DNA of 40,558 nt from Actinomycetes bacterium. GTDB lineage: Bacteria; Actinomycetota; Acidimicrobiia; Acidimicrobiales; Palsa-688. The stretch lies in NCBI GenBank assembly GCA_021838305.1, contig JAKCEB010000005.1, positions 1 to 40,558 on the forward strand, in the 5' to 3' direction. Below are positions 32,377 through 40,558 of the stretch, in pieces. The translations under genes and the position numbers were made by a program. Every line of letters begins with the position of its first letter. Positions within the stretch are counted from its first letter, which is position 1. The notes below the pieces were generated by a model. That model made no database searches and was not told where the DNA came from. It worked only from the letters and a program-made list of their open reading frames with translations.

Positions 32377-33782
32377 CCGCCGCCGCGGCGGCGGACACCT
32401 TGGCGGTCGGCTTCGCGTCGCCTTGGTGGTGGCGTCGAGCGGTGACGGTGGTTGCGTGGATCGCCGTCGCTGGGGTCATGGCGGGCTCGCTGGCGACCGC
32501 TATCGCTGTCAGGCCCGAAACCAGCACGGCGGTCGCCGCCGGGCTGAACGTAGCGGCGGGATTACTGATCCTTCTCGCACGGCGGCGTTGGCCACGGGCT
32601 GTGCTCGCAGCCGTTGTAGCGGTAGCGGTCTGCACCACGGTGTTGACGACGACGTTCCCCGGCCACGGTTCGATCGTCCTCGTGGTCCTCGCCATATACA
32701 ACGTTGCGAGCGTCGAGCTTCCCCGCTCGTCGATCACTCTCACAGTGTGCGCCGAGGCGAGCATCGGCGCCTTCGCGTTTGTCGGAGACAGGCCGCTTGT
32801 CGCCGACCTCGGGAGCCTCGTCTCGGAGGTCGCCTTTCTCAGCTGCGCTGTTGCGGTCGGCATCTCGGTGCGTTACCAGCGATCCATGCTTCAAGGCTTG
32901 CGTGAGCGCGCCGAGCACGCCGAACGCGAACAGCTATGGGGGGCTGCCCGGGCAGTAGCCGAGGAGCGTGTGCGGATCGCCCGGGAGCTTCACGACGTCG
33001 TCGCGCACCACGTCAGTCTCTTAGTGGTGCAGGCCGGCGCCGTGCGGGAGAACCTGCCAACAGAGCACCCGACGCGGCCCGTGCTCGACGCGATGATCGA
33101 GGGCGGGCGCTCAGCCATGGCCGAGCTCAGAGAAATGCTGGGCGCGCTACGCGTCGCCGAAGCGCAGGCGCCTGAACCCGCCGGGGCGCAGCCTTCGGTA
33201 GCGCCGGACTCCGAGGCCCCCCGGTCACCTCAGCCGGCCCTCGGCCAGCTCGCGTCGCTGGTGGACCGGGCCCGAGCCGCGGGCCTTCCGGTCACGCTGC
33301 ACGAGGATTGGCGAGAGGAAGTCGTCCCGCCCGTCGTGTCGCTTTCCGTCTACCGAATCGTCCAGGAAGCGCTGACGAACGTCATCAAGCACGCCCCCGG
33401 CGCCTTCACACGTGTGGTCGTTGAAGTCAGGCAAGGTTTTCTGACCCTGTCGGTCAGGAATGGGCCTGCGCCCTCGGTGGGCGATCCGGAGGTTCGACGG
33501 TCGGACCCGGCCCGCGGACATGGCCTCGTGGGGATGGCGGAGCGGGCGACGCTCGCTCACGGCAGTCTGCAGGCCGGCCCGCTCGACACCCAGCCAGCCA
33601 CAGGGACGACTACGGCGCTAGCGTCAGCGCCGGCGTCCGCCACCGCGTCAAGACAAACATCAAACGCAGGGTTGGCCACGAACTCGCCCACGAGGTCGGC
33701 GGACTCGGACACCAGTACTGGACGCCACGGGTGGGAGGTCCTCGCGTCGTTTCCACTGTCGTCAGGAGCGGACCGTGACTGA
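32349..33782 (+). CDS. NarL-type sensor histidine kinase with Ser/Thr-rich insertion
   Basis: 477 residues from the ATG at 32349 (MEPGAPRRLTAA), overlapping the permease stop. It has about five hydrophobic segments in the first 180 residues, then the HisKA_3 box RIARELHDVVAHHVSLLVVQ (His about 214). The ATPase domain has IVQEALTNVIKHAPGAF and ARGHGLVGMAERATLAHG. Between the last of these (LQAGPLD) and the final strand (WEVLASFPL) lie about 45 residues rich in Ala, Ser and Thr, where relatives have a short loop. The G1 Asp region is SVRNGPAPS, shorter than usual. It overlaps the response regulator start by 8 bp. Confidence 0.92.
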   Translation: MEPGAPRRLTAAAAADTLAVGFASPWWWRRAVTVVAWIAVAGVMAGSLATAIAVRPETSTAVAAGLNVAAGLLILLARRRWPRAVLAAVVAVAVCTTVLTTTFPGHGSIVLVVLAIYNVASVELPRSSITLTVCAEASIGAFAFVGDRPLVADLGSLVSEVAFLSCAVAVGISVRYQRSMLQGLRERAEHAEREQLWGAARAVAEERVRIARELHDVVAHHVSLLVVQAGAVRENLPTEHPTRPVLDAMIEGGRSAMAELREMLGALRVAEAQAPEPAGAQPSVAPDSEAPRSPQPALGQLASLVDRARAAGLPVTLHEDWREEVVPPVVSLSVYRIVQEALTNVIKHAPGAFTRVVVEVRQGFLTLSVRNGPAPSVGDPEVRRSDPARGHGLVGMAERATLAHGSLQAGPLDTQPATGTTTALASAPASATASRQTSNAGLATNSPTRSADSDTSTGRHGWEVLASFPLSSGADRD

Positions 33783-34512
33783 CGGCCCAGCGTCGTTTGA
33801 GCGGCATGGCCCCATCCGGGTGGTGGTCGTCGATGACCAGCCGCTCATACGCCAAGGGTTTTCCATGATTCTGTCAGCTCATGATGACATCGAAGTGGTC
33901 GGTGAGGCGGGCGACGGGGAAGTGGCTCTGGCGGTTATCGCTGCAGTGGCGCCCGACGTGGTGCTCATGGACATCCGGATGCCCGTCCTTGACGGCATCG
34001 AAGCCACGAAACTGGCGCGCCGAGACAGTCCCGACTCGAAGATCCTAATCCTCACCACGTTCGCGCTCGACGATTATGTGACTGCGGCTCTCGCTGCGGG
34101 CGCCTCGGGCTTCCTGTTAAAGGATGCGACGCCGGACGAACTTCTACACGCAGTTCGGGTGGTCGCTGGAGGCGACGCACTGCTGTCCCCGTCGGTGACG
34201 ACCCGGCTTATAGAGCGGCTCCTGCCGTCGTTGACTTCCACGCCGGGTCGGCCGGCGTCGTCCCCGCAGGGCTTGGACACTCTGACCGAGAGGGAAGTCG
34301 AAGTGCTGAGGTTAGTCGCAACCGGCCGGTCGAACGCAGAGATAGCAGCGGACCTCTACATTTCCGAGGCAACGGTCAAGACGCACGTCTCCCACGTCCT
34401 CACCAAGCTCGGGCTGAGGGACCGTGTTCAGGCAGTAATCGCTGCCTACGAGATGGGGCTGCTACATCCGGGCCAATCGACGGACCCGGGTCGAGCGCCA
34501 GACGAGCGCTGA
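33775..34512 (+). CDS. NarL/LuxR-family response regulator
   Basis: 245 residues starting at GTG 33775 inside the end of the kinase gene. The receiver has RVVVVDDQPLIRQGFSMILS, the phosphorylated Asp in VVLMDIRMPVLDG (about 66), and the Lys in GFLLKDATPDEL. The LuxR helix-turn-helix is LTEREVEVLRLVATGRSNAE followed by EIAADLYISEATVKTHVSHV. It is a complete two-component partner of the preceding kinase and, by operon position, likely controls the ABC exporter. Its last 51 bp overlap the convergent hypothetical gene. Confidence 0.95.
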   Translation: MTDGPASFERHGPIRVVVVDDQPLIRQGFSMILSAHDDIEVVGEAGDGEVALAVIAAVAPDVVLMDIRMPVLDGIEATKLARRDSPDSKILILTTFALDDYVTAALAAGASGFLLKDATPDELLHAVRVVAGGDALLSPSVTTRLIERLLPSLTSTPGRPASSPQGLDTLTEREVEVLRLVATGRSNAEIAADLYISEATVKTHVSHVLTKLGLRDRVQAVIAAYEMGLLHPGQSTDPGRAPDER

Positions 34513-34986
34513 CATCCCGAGCGTCGCGACCCCCGACACGACGACCGGCCACCACTGCGGCGGCCTGGCATCGAAAGTGCCGGGCAGGGCCAGCAACGCA
34601 GGGGAGCCGGGTGCTGCCACAGCGTCGAGCACCGTGCCCGCCGGCAGTTGGTTTCGTTCCCCGCGGATCGTCGCTTCCTCGCGTTTGCCGCCGAGCGTGA
34701 AAGAGCCGGTGCAGTCGTAGTATTGGATCAGTTGGCCGATCCCTGAGCTGATCGCAGTGCACCCCGTTACGGTCGCCTTGACCGGCCGGCCGCTCGAGCG
34801 AAGCGCTGCATTCGCAGGGTTTCCTCGCGCGGCCGACAACGACAGGATCACGGTCAAGGCGGCCAAGGCGAGCGTGGAGAGGATGAGTGCGACTGCGGCT
34901 ACGCGCCGGCCGTCGATGGACGGCGGGGCGGTCCCCCGAATGTAGCCTGGCGCTGCCCCGGCGGGTGGCGTGGGAGTCGTCTCCAC
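34462..34986 (-). CDS. Hypothetical membrane protein with two helices
   Basis: 174 residues with a Pro-rich cytoplasmic N-terminus, one helix (VAAVALILSTLALAALTVIL), an external domain of about 90 residues and a second helix (WWPVVVSGVATLGMSALVW), ending in a basic tail. The external domain has GRPVKATVTGCTAISS, IQYYDCTGSFTLGGKREEAT and AGTVLDAVAAPGSPALLALP, which resembles the DUF3592 pattern of small membrane proteins, with a possible Cys pair (TGC...YDC). The function is unknown. It is convergent with the response regulator and overlaps it by 51 bp. Confidence 0.65.
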   Translation of the reverse strand: METTPTPPAGAAPGYIRGTAPPSIDGRRVAAVALILSTLALAALTVILSLSAARGNPANAALRSSGRPVKATVTGCTAISSGIGQLIQYYDCTGSFTLGGKREEATIRGERNQLPAGTVLDAVAAPGSPALLALPGTFDARPPQWWPVVVSGVATLGMSALVWRSTRVRRLARM

Positions 34987-35527
34987 GGCAGGGAACCTTA
35001 TCGAAGCTTTGCGCCGTCAGCGCAGGGAGATCCCCGTGTGGCTCGGATCATTTCGAAGATGTTCACAAACGGCTGTCTCGACAGGGCCAGACGATATGCG
35101 GCGCAGCCGGTTGACAGAAGACGGGGGGACTCGGCGGATCTTGCTCAGCGATCGTTTCGCTCCTAAGTCAAGAGTTCGGGTTCGTCGACTGTGACCCGTC
35201 ACCGTTGAATCGCTGGTCGGGGTGGTTTGGTGGCTTAGCTCAGGGTCTAATCGTCCTAGGGAACCGGCTTGTCCATCTAACGGTGCTTGTGGTCGAGTGC
35301 CTCGGCGGGTGTTTTCCAGATTTCGGGCGGCGGGGACAGATCCCAGTTCTTCGGGGGGTGGATCCCGGCAGGCGCTGTCGATGAAGACCGGAGCATATCC
35401 AGGAGAGATCCTCTTAGGTGACGGTAGGCGCGAGACCCGCTTGAGGTGCCCCCTACCGAATGTCACCGAGGAAGCGATCGATGCCCTGGACCGGCTCGCA
35501 GTGCACGGTCTTTGTTCAGCCAGCGCA
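34987..35527. other. Gap with no supported gene
   Basis: About 540 bp between a hypothetical membrane protein gene (starting 34986, transcribed leftwards) and the 3' end of the TPP enzyme. Frames exist on both strands but have no ribosome site, no recognisable domain and unconvincing composition. I see no tRNA, clear terminator or repeat. The upstream region of the 34986 gene must include its promoter, which I could not place. Confidence 0.5.
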
Positions 35528-37372
35528 TCATGGGCCCTTGCTTCCCTGCGGGTCGTCATGTTGGCCAATGTTGAGCTTTCCTTTGACCCGTTCGATGCCT
35601 TCGGACGCGAGGGCCTTGGCCGAGTCGCGTACGACGTCCTTTTCGTCGGGGTCGCCGTGCAGGAGCGCCTTCGCCGTGTTCTTGGCGAACTCCAGAGTGA
35701 TCTTCGGCGGTAGCGGCGGGACGTTCTTGCTGGTATAGGCGTCGATGAGAGTTACTCCCTGGTACGCGAACGCCGTATCCCAGGCGGATTCGACGTCATC
35801 GTCGCTCGTGACTCGAATGCCTTTGAACCCCAGCAGCTCTGCCCAGCCGGCGTAGTCCACCGACTCCACGTCCTGAGAGGTCGACCACACGGGGTTGGCG
35901 TCCTCGGTCCGCATCTCCCACGAGACCTGCGTGAGGTCGTTGTTGTGCAGGACCATGACGATGAACTGGGGATTGACCCACTTGTTCATGTACTTCTTGA
36001 CGGTGATGAGCTCGTTCATCCCGAGCATCTGGAAGGCGCCGTCGCCGATGGTGCACACGACGCACCGGTCGGAGTGCGCGAACTTCGCCGCCGTCGCGTA
36101 AGGCATGGCGGCCGCCATGCTCGCCAACCGGCCCGACAGGTCACCCGTCATTCCGTCGCGCAGGCGAATATGGTGCCCGTACCAGTCCGCGGTGGATCCG
36201 GCGTCGCAGGTGACGATCGCCTTGGCGGGCAGCCGCTTGTTGAGCTCGAGGTAGACGCGCCGCGGGTTCACGCCGTCTTTGTAGTGGAGCATCGCCTGGG
36301 CGTGCATCTCGTTCTCCCACTGCACCATGTCCTTGGTGATGCCCTCTTGCCACGTCAGATCGGTCTTCTGATCCAGATGAGGGATCAGCGCGAGCAGCGT
36401 CTGCTTGACGTCGCCCCAGATGTTCAGCTCGGTTGGGTAGCGAAGGCCCATCTGCTCCGGCTTGAGATCGACCTGGATTGCGCGCGCCTGGCCTCTCTCC
36501 GGCAGGAACTGGGAGTAGGGATAGTTGGTGCCGAGCATCACCAGGGTGTCGCAGTCTTCCATCTGGTGCTGGCTGGCGCGGGTGCCGAGCAGCCCGAGCT
36601 GCTGGGTGTGGAACGGCACGTCCGAAGGAATGACCTGCTTGGCCCGCAAGGCGGTGATGATGCCGGCGCCGCACAACTTCGCCGCCGCGAGTACCTCGTC
36701 GGTAGCGCCGTTCGATCCGTGGCCGACCAGGAAGGTGACCTTGTTACCCGCGTTGATGATCTTCGCGGCCTTCACGATCTCGGTTTCTGGGGGGACGATC
36801 CAGATCGATGGCGCGACGGCACTGGAGCGCGATACACCATTCGCCGGTTCCAGGTCCGGCATCTCCATGCCCTGGACATCGTGCGGCAGCACGATCACCG
36901 CTGGCCCGAGGTGCACCATAGCAGTGCGGAACGCCGTGTCCACGACGGCCTGCGCTTGGCGCGGCGTTACGATCGTCTGAACGTAGACCGCCACGTCCTC
37001 CATCGTGCGCTCCAGGTTGTCCTCCTGCTGCTCGAAGGTTCCCAACGAGCTGAGCGCTTGTTGACCCACGATCGCGACGACTGGTTGGTTGTCGCTCTTG
37101 GCGTCGTACAACCCGTTCAGCATGTGGAAGGCACCCGGCGAGGAGGTCGCGATGCAGACGCCGACCTCCCCGGTGAACTTGGCATGCGCCGTCGCCATGA
37201 GTGAGCAGATCTCTTCATGCGTGGGGCGGATGTACTCCAGTCCGTCACCCTCCCGCTGGGCCGCACCGAGCGCCCCGTCGAACTCCCCGATACCGTCACC
37301 GGGAAAAGCGAACACCCGACTGACCCCCCACTCGCGGATACGTTGTATGACGAAGTCGCTGACGTTGGCCAT
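35528..37372 (-). CDS. PoxB-like thiamine-diphosphate-dependent enzyme (pyruvate oxidase/dehydrogenase type)
   Basis: 614 residues from the ATG at 37372 (MANVSDFVIQRIREWGVSRV) with AAGGAAAGAG upstream. The frame continues upstream but without homology. Three domains of the acetolactate synthase/pyruvate oxidase superfamily are present: Pyr domain with VFAFPGDGIGEFDGAL and the cofactor-activating Glu in RPTHEEICSLMA; central domain with FLVGHGSNGATDEVLAAAK; and PP domain with TIGDGAFQMLGMNELITVKK (GDG motif, about 440) and LHNNDLTQVSWEM. It is closest by eye to PoxB-like enzymes that decarboxylate pyruvate, though related decarboxylases of other 2-oxo acids cannot be excluded. It is a single gene. 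Confidence 0.9.
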   Translation of the reverse strand: MANVSDFVIQRIREWGVSRVFAFPGDGIGEFDGALGAAQREGDGLEYIRPTHEEICSLMATAHAKFTGEVGVCIATSSPGAFHMLNGLYDAKSDNQPVVAIVGQQALSSLGTFEQQEDNLERTMEDVAVYVQTIVTPRQAQAVVDTAFRTAMVHLGPAVIVLPHDVQGMEMPDLEPANGVSRSSAVAPSIWIVPPETEIVKAAKIINAGNKVTFLVGHGSNGATDEVLAAAKLCGAGIITALRAKQVIPSDVPFHTQQLGLLGTRASQHQMEDCDTLVMLGTNYPYSQFLPERGQARAIQVDLKPEQMGLRYPTELNIWGDVKQTLLALIPHLDQKTDLTWQEGITKDMVQWENEMHAQAMLHYKDGVNPRRVYLELNKRLPAKAIVTCDAGSTADWYGHHIRLRDGMTGDLSGRLASMAAAMPYATAAKFAHSDRCVVCTIGDGAFQMLGMNELITVKKYMNKWVNPQFIVMVLHNNDLTQVSWEMRTEDANPVWSTSQDVESVDYAGWAELLGFKGIRVTSDDDVESAWDTAFAYQGVTLIDAYTSKNVPPLPPKITLEFAKNTAKALLHGDPDEKDVVRDSAKALASEGIERVKGKLNIGQHDDPQGSKGP

Positions 37373-37884
37373 GGTGAGCTCTTTCCTTCTGAATGCAGAC
37401 GGGCTGACATCCTTAGCCTCCCCCGATCTGGCACGCAGAAACCATCCTCGAAGGCCTAGCCCGGCTTGCTCGTCGCCGTCGGTTGACCAAGGGTCTGTCA
37501 CAACCAATGGTGTGACTATCGCTGACAGGCTGGGTCTGTGGCCCGGCGGGGGTCTGTAACTTCAACGGTGTAGCTAGTCCTCTACTCTAGCCGGGCGATC
37601 CTTGGCGGAAAGGACTAGCAGTGACCGATGTGATTGAGGCCGACGGATTGCCAACCAACGGCTTCTGACGTTGCGCGAGATCGGCGAAGTTGGGGTGGTG
37701 ACGCTGAAGCGCTGCTGCGTTTACCTCGCCGACGCTTGGCCCGAACGTCGCGGCTAGGGCGCGTGGCGGCGCTGCCTTGCTGCTTCTGTCCAGGGCTCCG
37801 GTCGAAGAAATGGTGCGTCGATGGCTTTAGAAATAGCCAACCGCGTGGTACCGCTCTTGGCATCTAAGTGGTACCATAGTTTGC
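37373..37884. other. Upstream region of TPP enzyme with IS-end-like repeats
   Basis: About 510 bp. Two related sequences in the same orientation begin GGGTCTGTCAC (37491) and GGGTCTGTAAC (37550). The first contains a hairpin GTCAC-A-ACCA/TGGTGTGAC (37497-37516). After the second comes a ribosome-site-like GGAAAGGA and a short frame GTG ACC GAT GTG ATT (37621) coding for about 15 residues before a stop. This layout looks like the left end and transposase start of a decayed insertion sequence, perhaps IS256-like. No complete transposase remains. Confidence 0.45.
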
Positions 37885-38160
37885 GTGGCGATGAACCTGC
37901 GATTAAGTCCTGAAGCCGAAGAAGCCGTTCGACGCGAGGCAGACCGGACCGGGCGCTCCCAGCAAGAAGTCATCCGCGAAGCCATAGGACGCCACCTCGG
38001 CTTCGCTGCTGGTGAGGGTACGCGCAGCGAACTCGGCCTGCTGGTCTCCACCGGGAACGTCCGTCCACCGCGGACGCCGCCTCGCACGGCTACGAAGCGT
38101 TTGAGACTTCCTCCGGGAGTTACCAGCGCCGATCTTCTTGGTCGGGACGATAGATTTTGA
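37885..38160 (+). CDS. Ribbon-helix-helix antitoxin of a VapBC-type pair
   Basis: 91 residues. The N-terminal ribbon-helix-helix is MNLRLSPEAEEAVRREADRT followed by GRSQQEVIREAIGRHLGF. The C-terminal half is Pro/Arg-rich and would wrap the toxin (TKRLRLPPGVTSADLLGRDD). The TGA (38158-38160) is 1 bp before the toxin GTG. Together with the PIN-domain gene it forms a type II toxin-antitoxin module, and the antitoxin probably represses its own promoter. The ATG at 37891 (third codon) is an alternative start. Confidence 0.88.
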   Translation: MAMNLRLSPEAEEAVRREADRTGRSQQEVIREAIGRHLGFAAGEGTRSELGLLVSTGNVRPPRTPPRTATKRLRLPPGVTSADLLGRDDRF

Positions 38161-38161
38161 C

Positions 38162-38581
38162 GTGAGGGTTTACTTTGACAGCAGTGCCTTGATCAAGAGG
38201 TCGGTGCACGAAGCAGAGTCCGACGCTGTGGAAGAGGCATTTGATCGCTACGTCGCTGAGGATGCCGTGATCATCTCGTCGTCACTGGCTTGGGTCGAGG
38301 TTAGCCGAGCCTTGCGAACACGGCTCGACGGCGGTTCGTATAGCGAGGACACGATTCAAGAGGCCGTTGAAGGAGCGCTGGCTGGGGTCGCCGAGCGACT
38401 CATTACCGGAGAGGTTATAGGCCTCGCCCGCCGTGTCGTTCCTCGTCTATTGCGCACGATTGATGCAATCCATCTCGCCACAGCGATCCTGCTCGATGCA
38501 GACGAGATCGTCGTATACGACGATCGTCTATTCGACGCATGTAGGTCCAACGGCCTTAGCGCTGTTATGCCCGGCCGGTGA
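38162..38581 (+). CDS. vapC: VapC-type PIN-domain toxin ribonuclease
   Basis: 139 residues from GTG 38162 (TTG 38138, in frame, would overlap the antitoxin by 23 bp). PIN-domain acidic residues are visible: Asp in VYFDSSALIKR, Glu in LAWVEVSRAL, Asp in LLRTIDAIHLATAIL and Asp in IVVYDDRLFDAC. VapC toxins cleave tRNA or rRNA and are held inactive by the adjacent antitoxin. All key residues are present, so it is likely functional. It is located among mobile-element relics. Confidence 0.9.
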   Translation: MRVYFDSSALIKRSVHEAESDAVEEAFDRYVAEDAVIISSSLAWVEVSRALRTRLDGGSYSEDTIQEAVEGALAGVAERLITGEVIGLARRVVPRLLRTIDAIHLATAILLDADEIVVYDDRLFDACRSNGLSAVMPGR

Positions 38582-38673
38582 CATCCGTGACCGGATAGCG
38601 TCGTCTTGGGCCTTATCGTGGGGCGTTGGTGGGTTGCTCTGGGACATAGGCAACCTGTGGGGGCAAGCAACTT

Positions 38674-38922
38674 GTGGGTGAAAACTCTCGACATTTCGGT
38701 GAGGCGACGCTTGCTGTGGTCCTCCAGGACTGGACGAAGCGGGCTGGCCCGGATGCGGCAGGATACCGCCTAGCGTATTACCGTCGTATGAGGCAGGCTT
38801 GGATTTCGGCTTTGGCCCCAAGTCGGCAAGATCTGTATCGGCGATGGTGCGAGCAGCGCGGCGTGTCGCCCTACCCGTTCGGGGACGCCGACGCGCCAAA
38901 GGTTCGGACCCGCTGGTTTTGA
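38674..38922 (+). CDS. Hypothetical small protein, unrecognised
   Basis: 82 residues starting at GTG 38674. The middle is basic and aromatic: GYRLAYYRRMRQAWISALAP and RQDLYRRWCEQRGVSPYPFG. There is no signal, membrane segment or known family. It lies between vapC and IS-end-like sequence in a decayed region, so it may be a fragment. Confidence 0.4.
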   Translation: MGENSRHFGEATLAVVLQDWTKRAGPDAAGYRLAYYRRMRQAWISALAPSRQDLYRRWCEQRGVSPYPFGDADAPKVRTRWF

Positions 38923-39245
38923 GTGCCCGATGTGCTGCCCACGGCTGAACTCGGGACTCTAGGAGCTTGCCGCGGGTCTGTAACGACAGCATCGTCCTAA
39001 CCGGAGCGTCGAGCCGGCTCTCTAGTCCGAATGGCGGCGGTGGCCGAAAGGTGATTCACTACGAGGGATATTGCGATTCCCAGGAGTTCGCCTTATGACC
39101 TCATCAATTTCGGCATCAGCCGAATGGCTTGACCGTTGCCGAAACCGACTTCCTTTCCTCATTCACCACTTATTCAGGGGTGTCGCGGAGCTCTTTAGGA
39201 ATCGGGAGATGGAGATCGACTCCCAGAGGGCTTGACTGACCGTGA
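38923..39245. other. Intergenic stretch with third IS-end-like sequence
   Basis: At 38974 GGGTCTGTAAC recurs, followed about 45 bp later by CTCTAG and then GGCCGAAAGG. This is the same order as after the copy at 37550 (CTCTAG, then GGCGGAAAGG). The rest of the stretch shows no gene. It is probably a second solo end of the same element family, in direct orientation. Confidence 0.4.
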
Positions 39246-39674
39246 AGTGACGGGACGGGCACGCCATTCGCTGCCGTCTGTACCAGGGTCTTTACCGCGG
39301 ACCAACTCAGAGGAATCTCTTTGGACACTCAGATGGACGAATGCCGCGCCTACGCAAAGGGCCGCAGCCTGAAAGTGATCGGCGAGTACCTCGATTGCGG
39401 CGTGTCGGGAAAGGACGCCAACCGGCCCGGACTGAATCGGCGCATGGCCATGTGGAGGATCATCGCGGAGAGAATGATCGACCGGGGACTGTCGACCCTC
39501 GCTATGGCGAGAGAACTCAACGTTGCCGGGATGCCAAAACGCATAGGCGGCGCCTGGACCGCCGGCTCTCTACGCCAGCTCGTGCAGAGCGCGCACGCCC
39601 TCGACGGGAACTGGGCGTATCGCCGCGACGGGCGCCGTGGGCTAAAACGACCGACGGACCGCCGATACCGATGA
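39246..39674 (+). pseudogene. Serine recombinase remnant
   Basis: The frame open from 39246 reads PFAAVCTRVFTADQLRGISL and continues LDTQMDECRAYAKGRSLK, then EYLDCGVSGKDANRPGLNR. This is the N-terminal resolvase domain of a large serine recombinase. In the conserved YxRVST box Tyr is Cys and the catalytic Ser is Phe, so it cannot be active. After GLNRRM the sequence jumps to the middle recombinase domain (IIAERMIDRGLSTLAMAREL, WTAGSLRQLVQSAHALDGNW). The catalytic-domain remainder is thus deleted. There is no start codon in frame before the motif. The longest ordinary frame begins with TTG at 39321. Confidence 0.82.
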
Positions 39675-39917
39675 CCCTACCGGCGATCCTCAACCCGGAA
39701 CGCTTCCGCGATCATCCGTTAGATGTCCCCGTCGCGGGGGTCTTTGAAACACCGGGTTCCGACACAAATCTTCCCAATACGGTAGACCTTGTGGACCGCC
39801 CGATACGCGCGCGGTGCCGCTCGGGCTGGTGATCGCTGACCACGACCGAGCCCGTGAGGACGCCCGCGTCACCGAGTTACTTAGGGATGCAGGGCCGCGA
39901 CAACGGAGCTCACGGGA

Positions 39918-40202
39918 CTGACCGAACGCCAACGGCAAAGCTGGCTTGGCCTGCTCGACATGGCCGCCAACTTCCGCGACGGGTGGTGCCTGCTAGGCGG
40001 CCAGATGGTCCACCTTTACAGCCAGGAACGCGGGTTCTCGCCCTCCCGGACCACCAACGACGGCGACGGCCTGTTGGACGTTCGAGCACGGCCAAACGTG
40101 CTACGCGACTTCACAGGAGCACTCGTCGCCGTGGGCTTTGCCTCTGCTGGAGTTAGCCCAGAGGGCCACCAGCACCGGTGGGTACGTGACGTCAGTCATT
40201 AG
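39918..40202 (+). pseudogene. Truncated nucleotidyltransferase-like gene
   Basis: The frame has LTERQRQSWLGLLDMAANF, then WCLLGGQMVHLYSQERGFSP, RTTNDGDGLLDVRARPNVLR, and GFASAGVSPEGHQHRWVRDV before a stop. The GGQMV...R.T.D.D order resembles AbiEii-like nucleotidyltransferases, with the GG(x)MV helix and acidic pair. Asn-Asp-Gly-Asp stands where relatives usually have Thr/Asp-Asp-Ala-Asp. The protein ends after about 95 residues, short of the expected second half. An ATG at 39960 would start an 80-residue product, but similarity extends upstream of it. It is probably a decayed gene. The family call is by eye. Confidence 0.5.
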
Positions 40203-40260
40203 GAAGGACGCCCTTGCAGGCAAGCCGCTAGACGAAGGTGCCGCCATGGGGCATGATTGA

Positions 40261-40558
<298 letters not shown>

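Noticed and set aside
35228-35300. TAGCTCAG, resembling a tRNA D arm
   Set aside because: No matching acceptor stem, anticodon arm or T-loop GTTCGA-type sequence follows.
35222-35713. 163-codon plus-strand frame entering the TPP gene
   Set aside because: Half of it is antisense to the TPP enzyme, and the rest has no motif or ribosome site.
35945-37204. 419-codon plus-strand open frame opposite the TPP enzyme
   Set aside because: Antisense of a gene with intact cofactor motifs; composition is rich in His, Arg and Asp without any recognisable domain.
37634-37867. 77-codon frame between IS-end-like sequence and antitoxin
   Set aside because: Arg-rich and without similarity to anything known to me. 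It may overlap decayed transposase DNA, but coding cannot be supported.

Overview
The window is GC-rich and gene-dense. Many starts are GTG or TTG, and stop/start overlaps of the ATGA or GTGA type are common. The gene content (cytochrome P450 with a small ferredoxin, fused CaiB/BaiF CoA-transferase, Ppm-like polyprenol mannosyltransferase, FxsA, GT87, PEP carboxylase, serine-recombinase relics) points to an actinobacterium. The tandem repeats of the type GKGYWLVASDGGIFSFGDA in the first full gene remind me of Acidimicrobiia, but that placement is an inference, not a search result.

Layout. (1) 1-3395, minus strand: a tightly overlapping cluster resembling the maturation part of a methylamine-dehydrogenase (mau) locus. 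It encodes a TlpA/MauD-like redoxin, a small unknown protein, a MauE-like membrane protein, a Tat-exported Cys-rich protein resembling the MADH light chain fused to about six propeller-like repeats, and the start of a membrane protein with a WSPCG motif. A two-domain CoA-transferase (3475-5829) lies just upstream. (2) 5898-10341: RarA, a GT87 mannosyltransferase-like protein, a secreted Ser-rich protein, FxsA and a tiny membrane protein. (3) 10483-12448: tRNA-Ser(CGA), then a fluoride-resistance locus. It has a fluoride (crcB) riboswitch, a 27-codon leader ORF coupled by ATGA to a CrcB-DUF190 fusion, a second CrcB coupled by GTGA, and a second DUF190 reading frame with no ordinary start codon. 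(4) 12459-15809: an MBL-fold hydrolase, a GH13 glucosidase and convergent tadA. (5) 15875-18136, minus: 3Fe-4S-type ferredoxin, P450 and methyltransferase, preceded by an 8-codon leader ORF and an unusual repeat-rich intergenic block. (6) 18553-22390: ppc and a divergent tyrosine recombinase with an 18-bp palindrome at the divergence point. (7) 22313-28099, minus: polyprenol-phosphate mannose synthase, adenine deaminase, a second GH13 glucosidase, and an OmpR-type regulator with its histidine kinase. (8) 28194-30441: aspartate kinase and aspartate-semialdehyde dehydrogenase. (9) 30595-34512: ABC ATPase, permease, NarL-type kinase and regulator in one operon. (10) 35528-37372: a PoxB-like thiamine-diphosphate enzyme. 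(11) 37490-40202: a decayed mobile region with repeated IS-end-like sequences, a VapBC-type toxin-antitoxin pair, a serine-recombinase pseudogene and a truncated nucleotidyltransferase-like gene. (12) 40300 to the edge: the N-terminus of a flavin monooxygenase.

The strongest candidates for something new are the mau-like cluster, whose light-chain-like protein carries its own propeller-like repeats, and the fluoride locus, which combines a riboswitch, a coupled leader ORF, a fused CrcB-DUF190 and a second pair split across reading frames. No CRISPR array or rRNA was seen.
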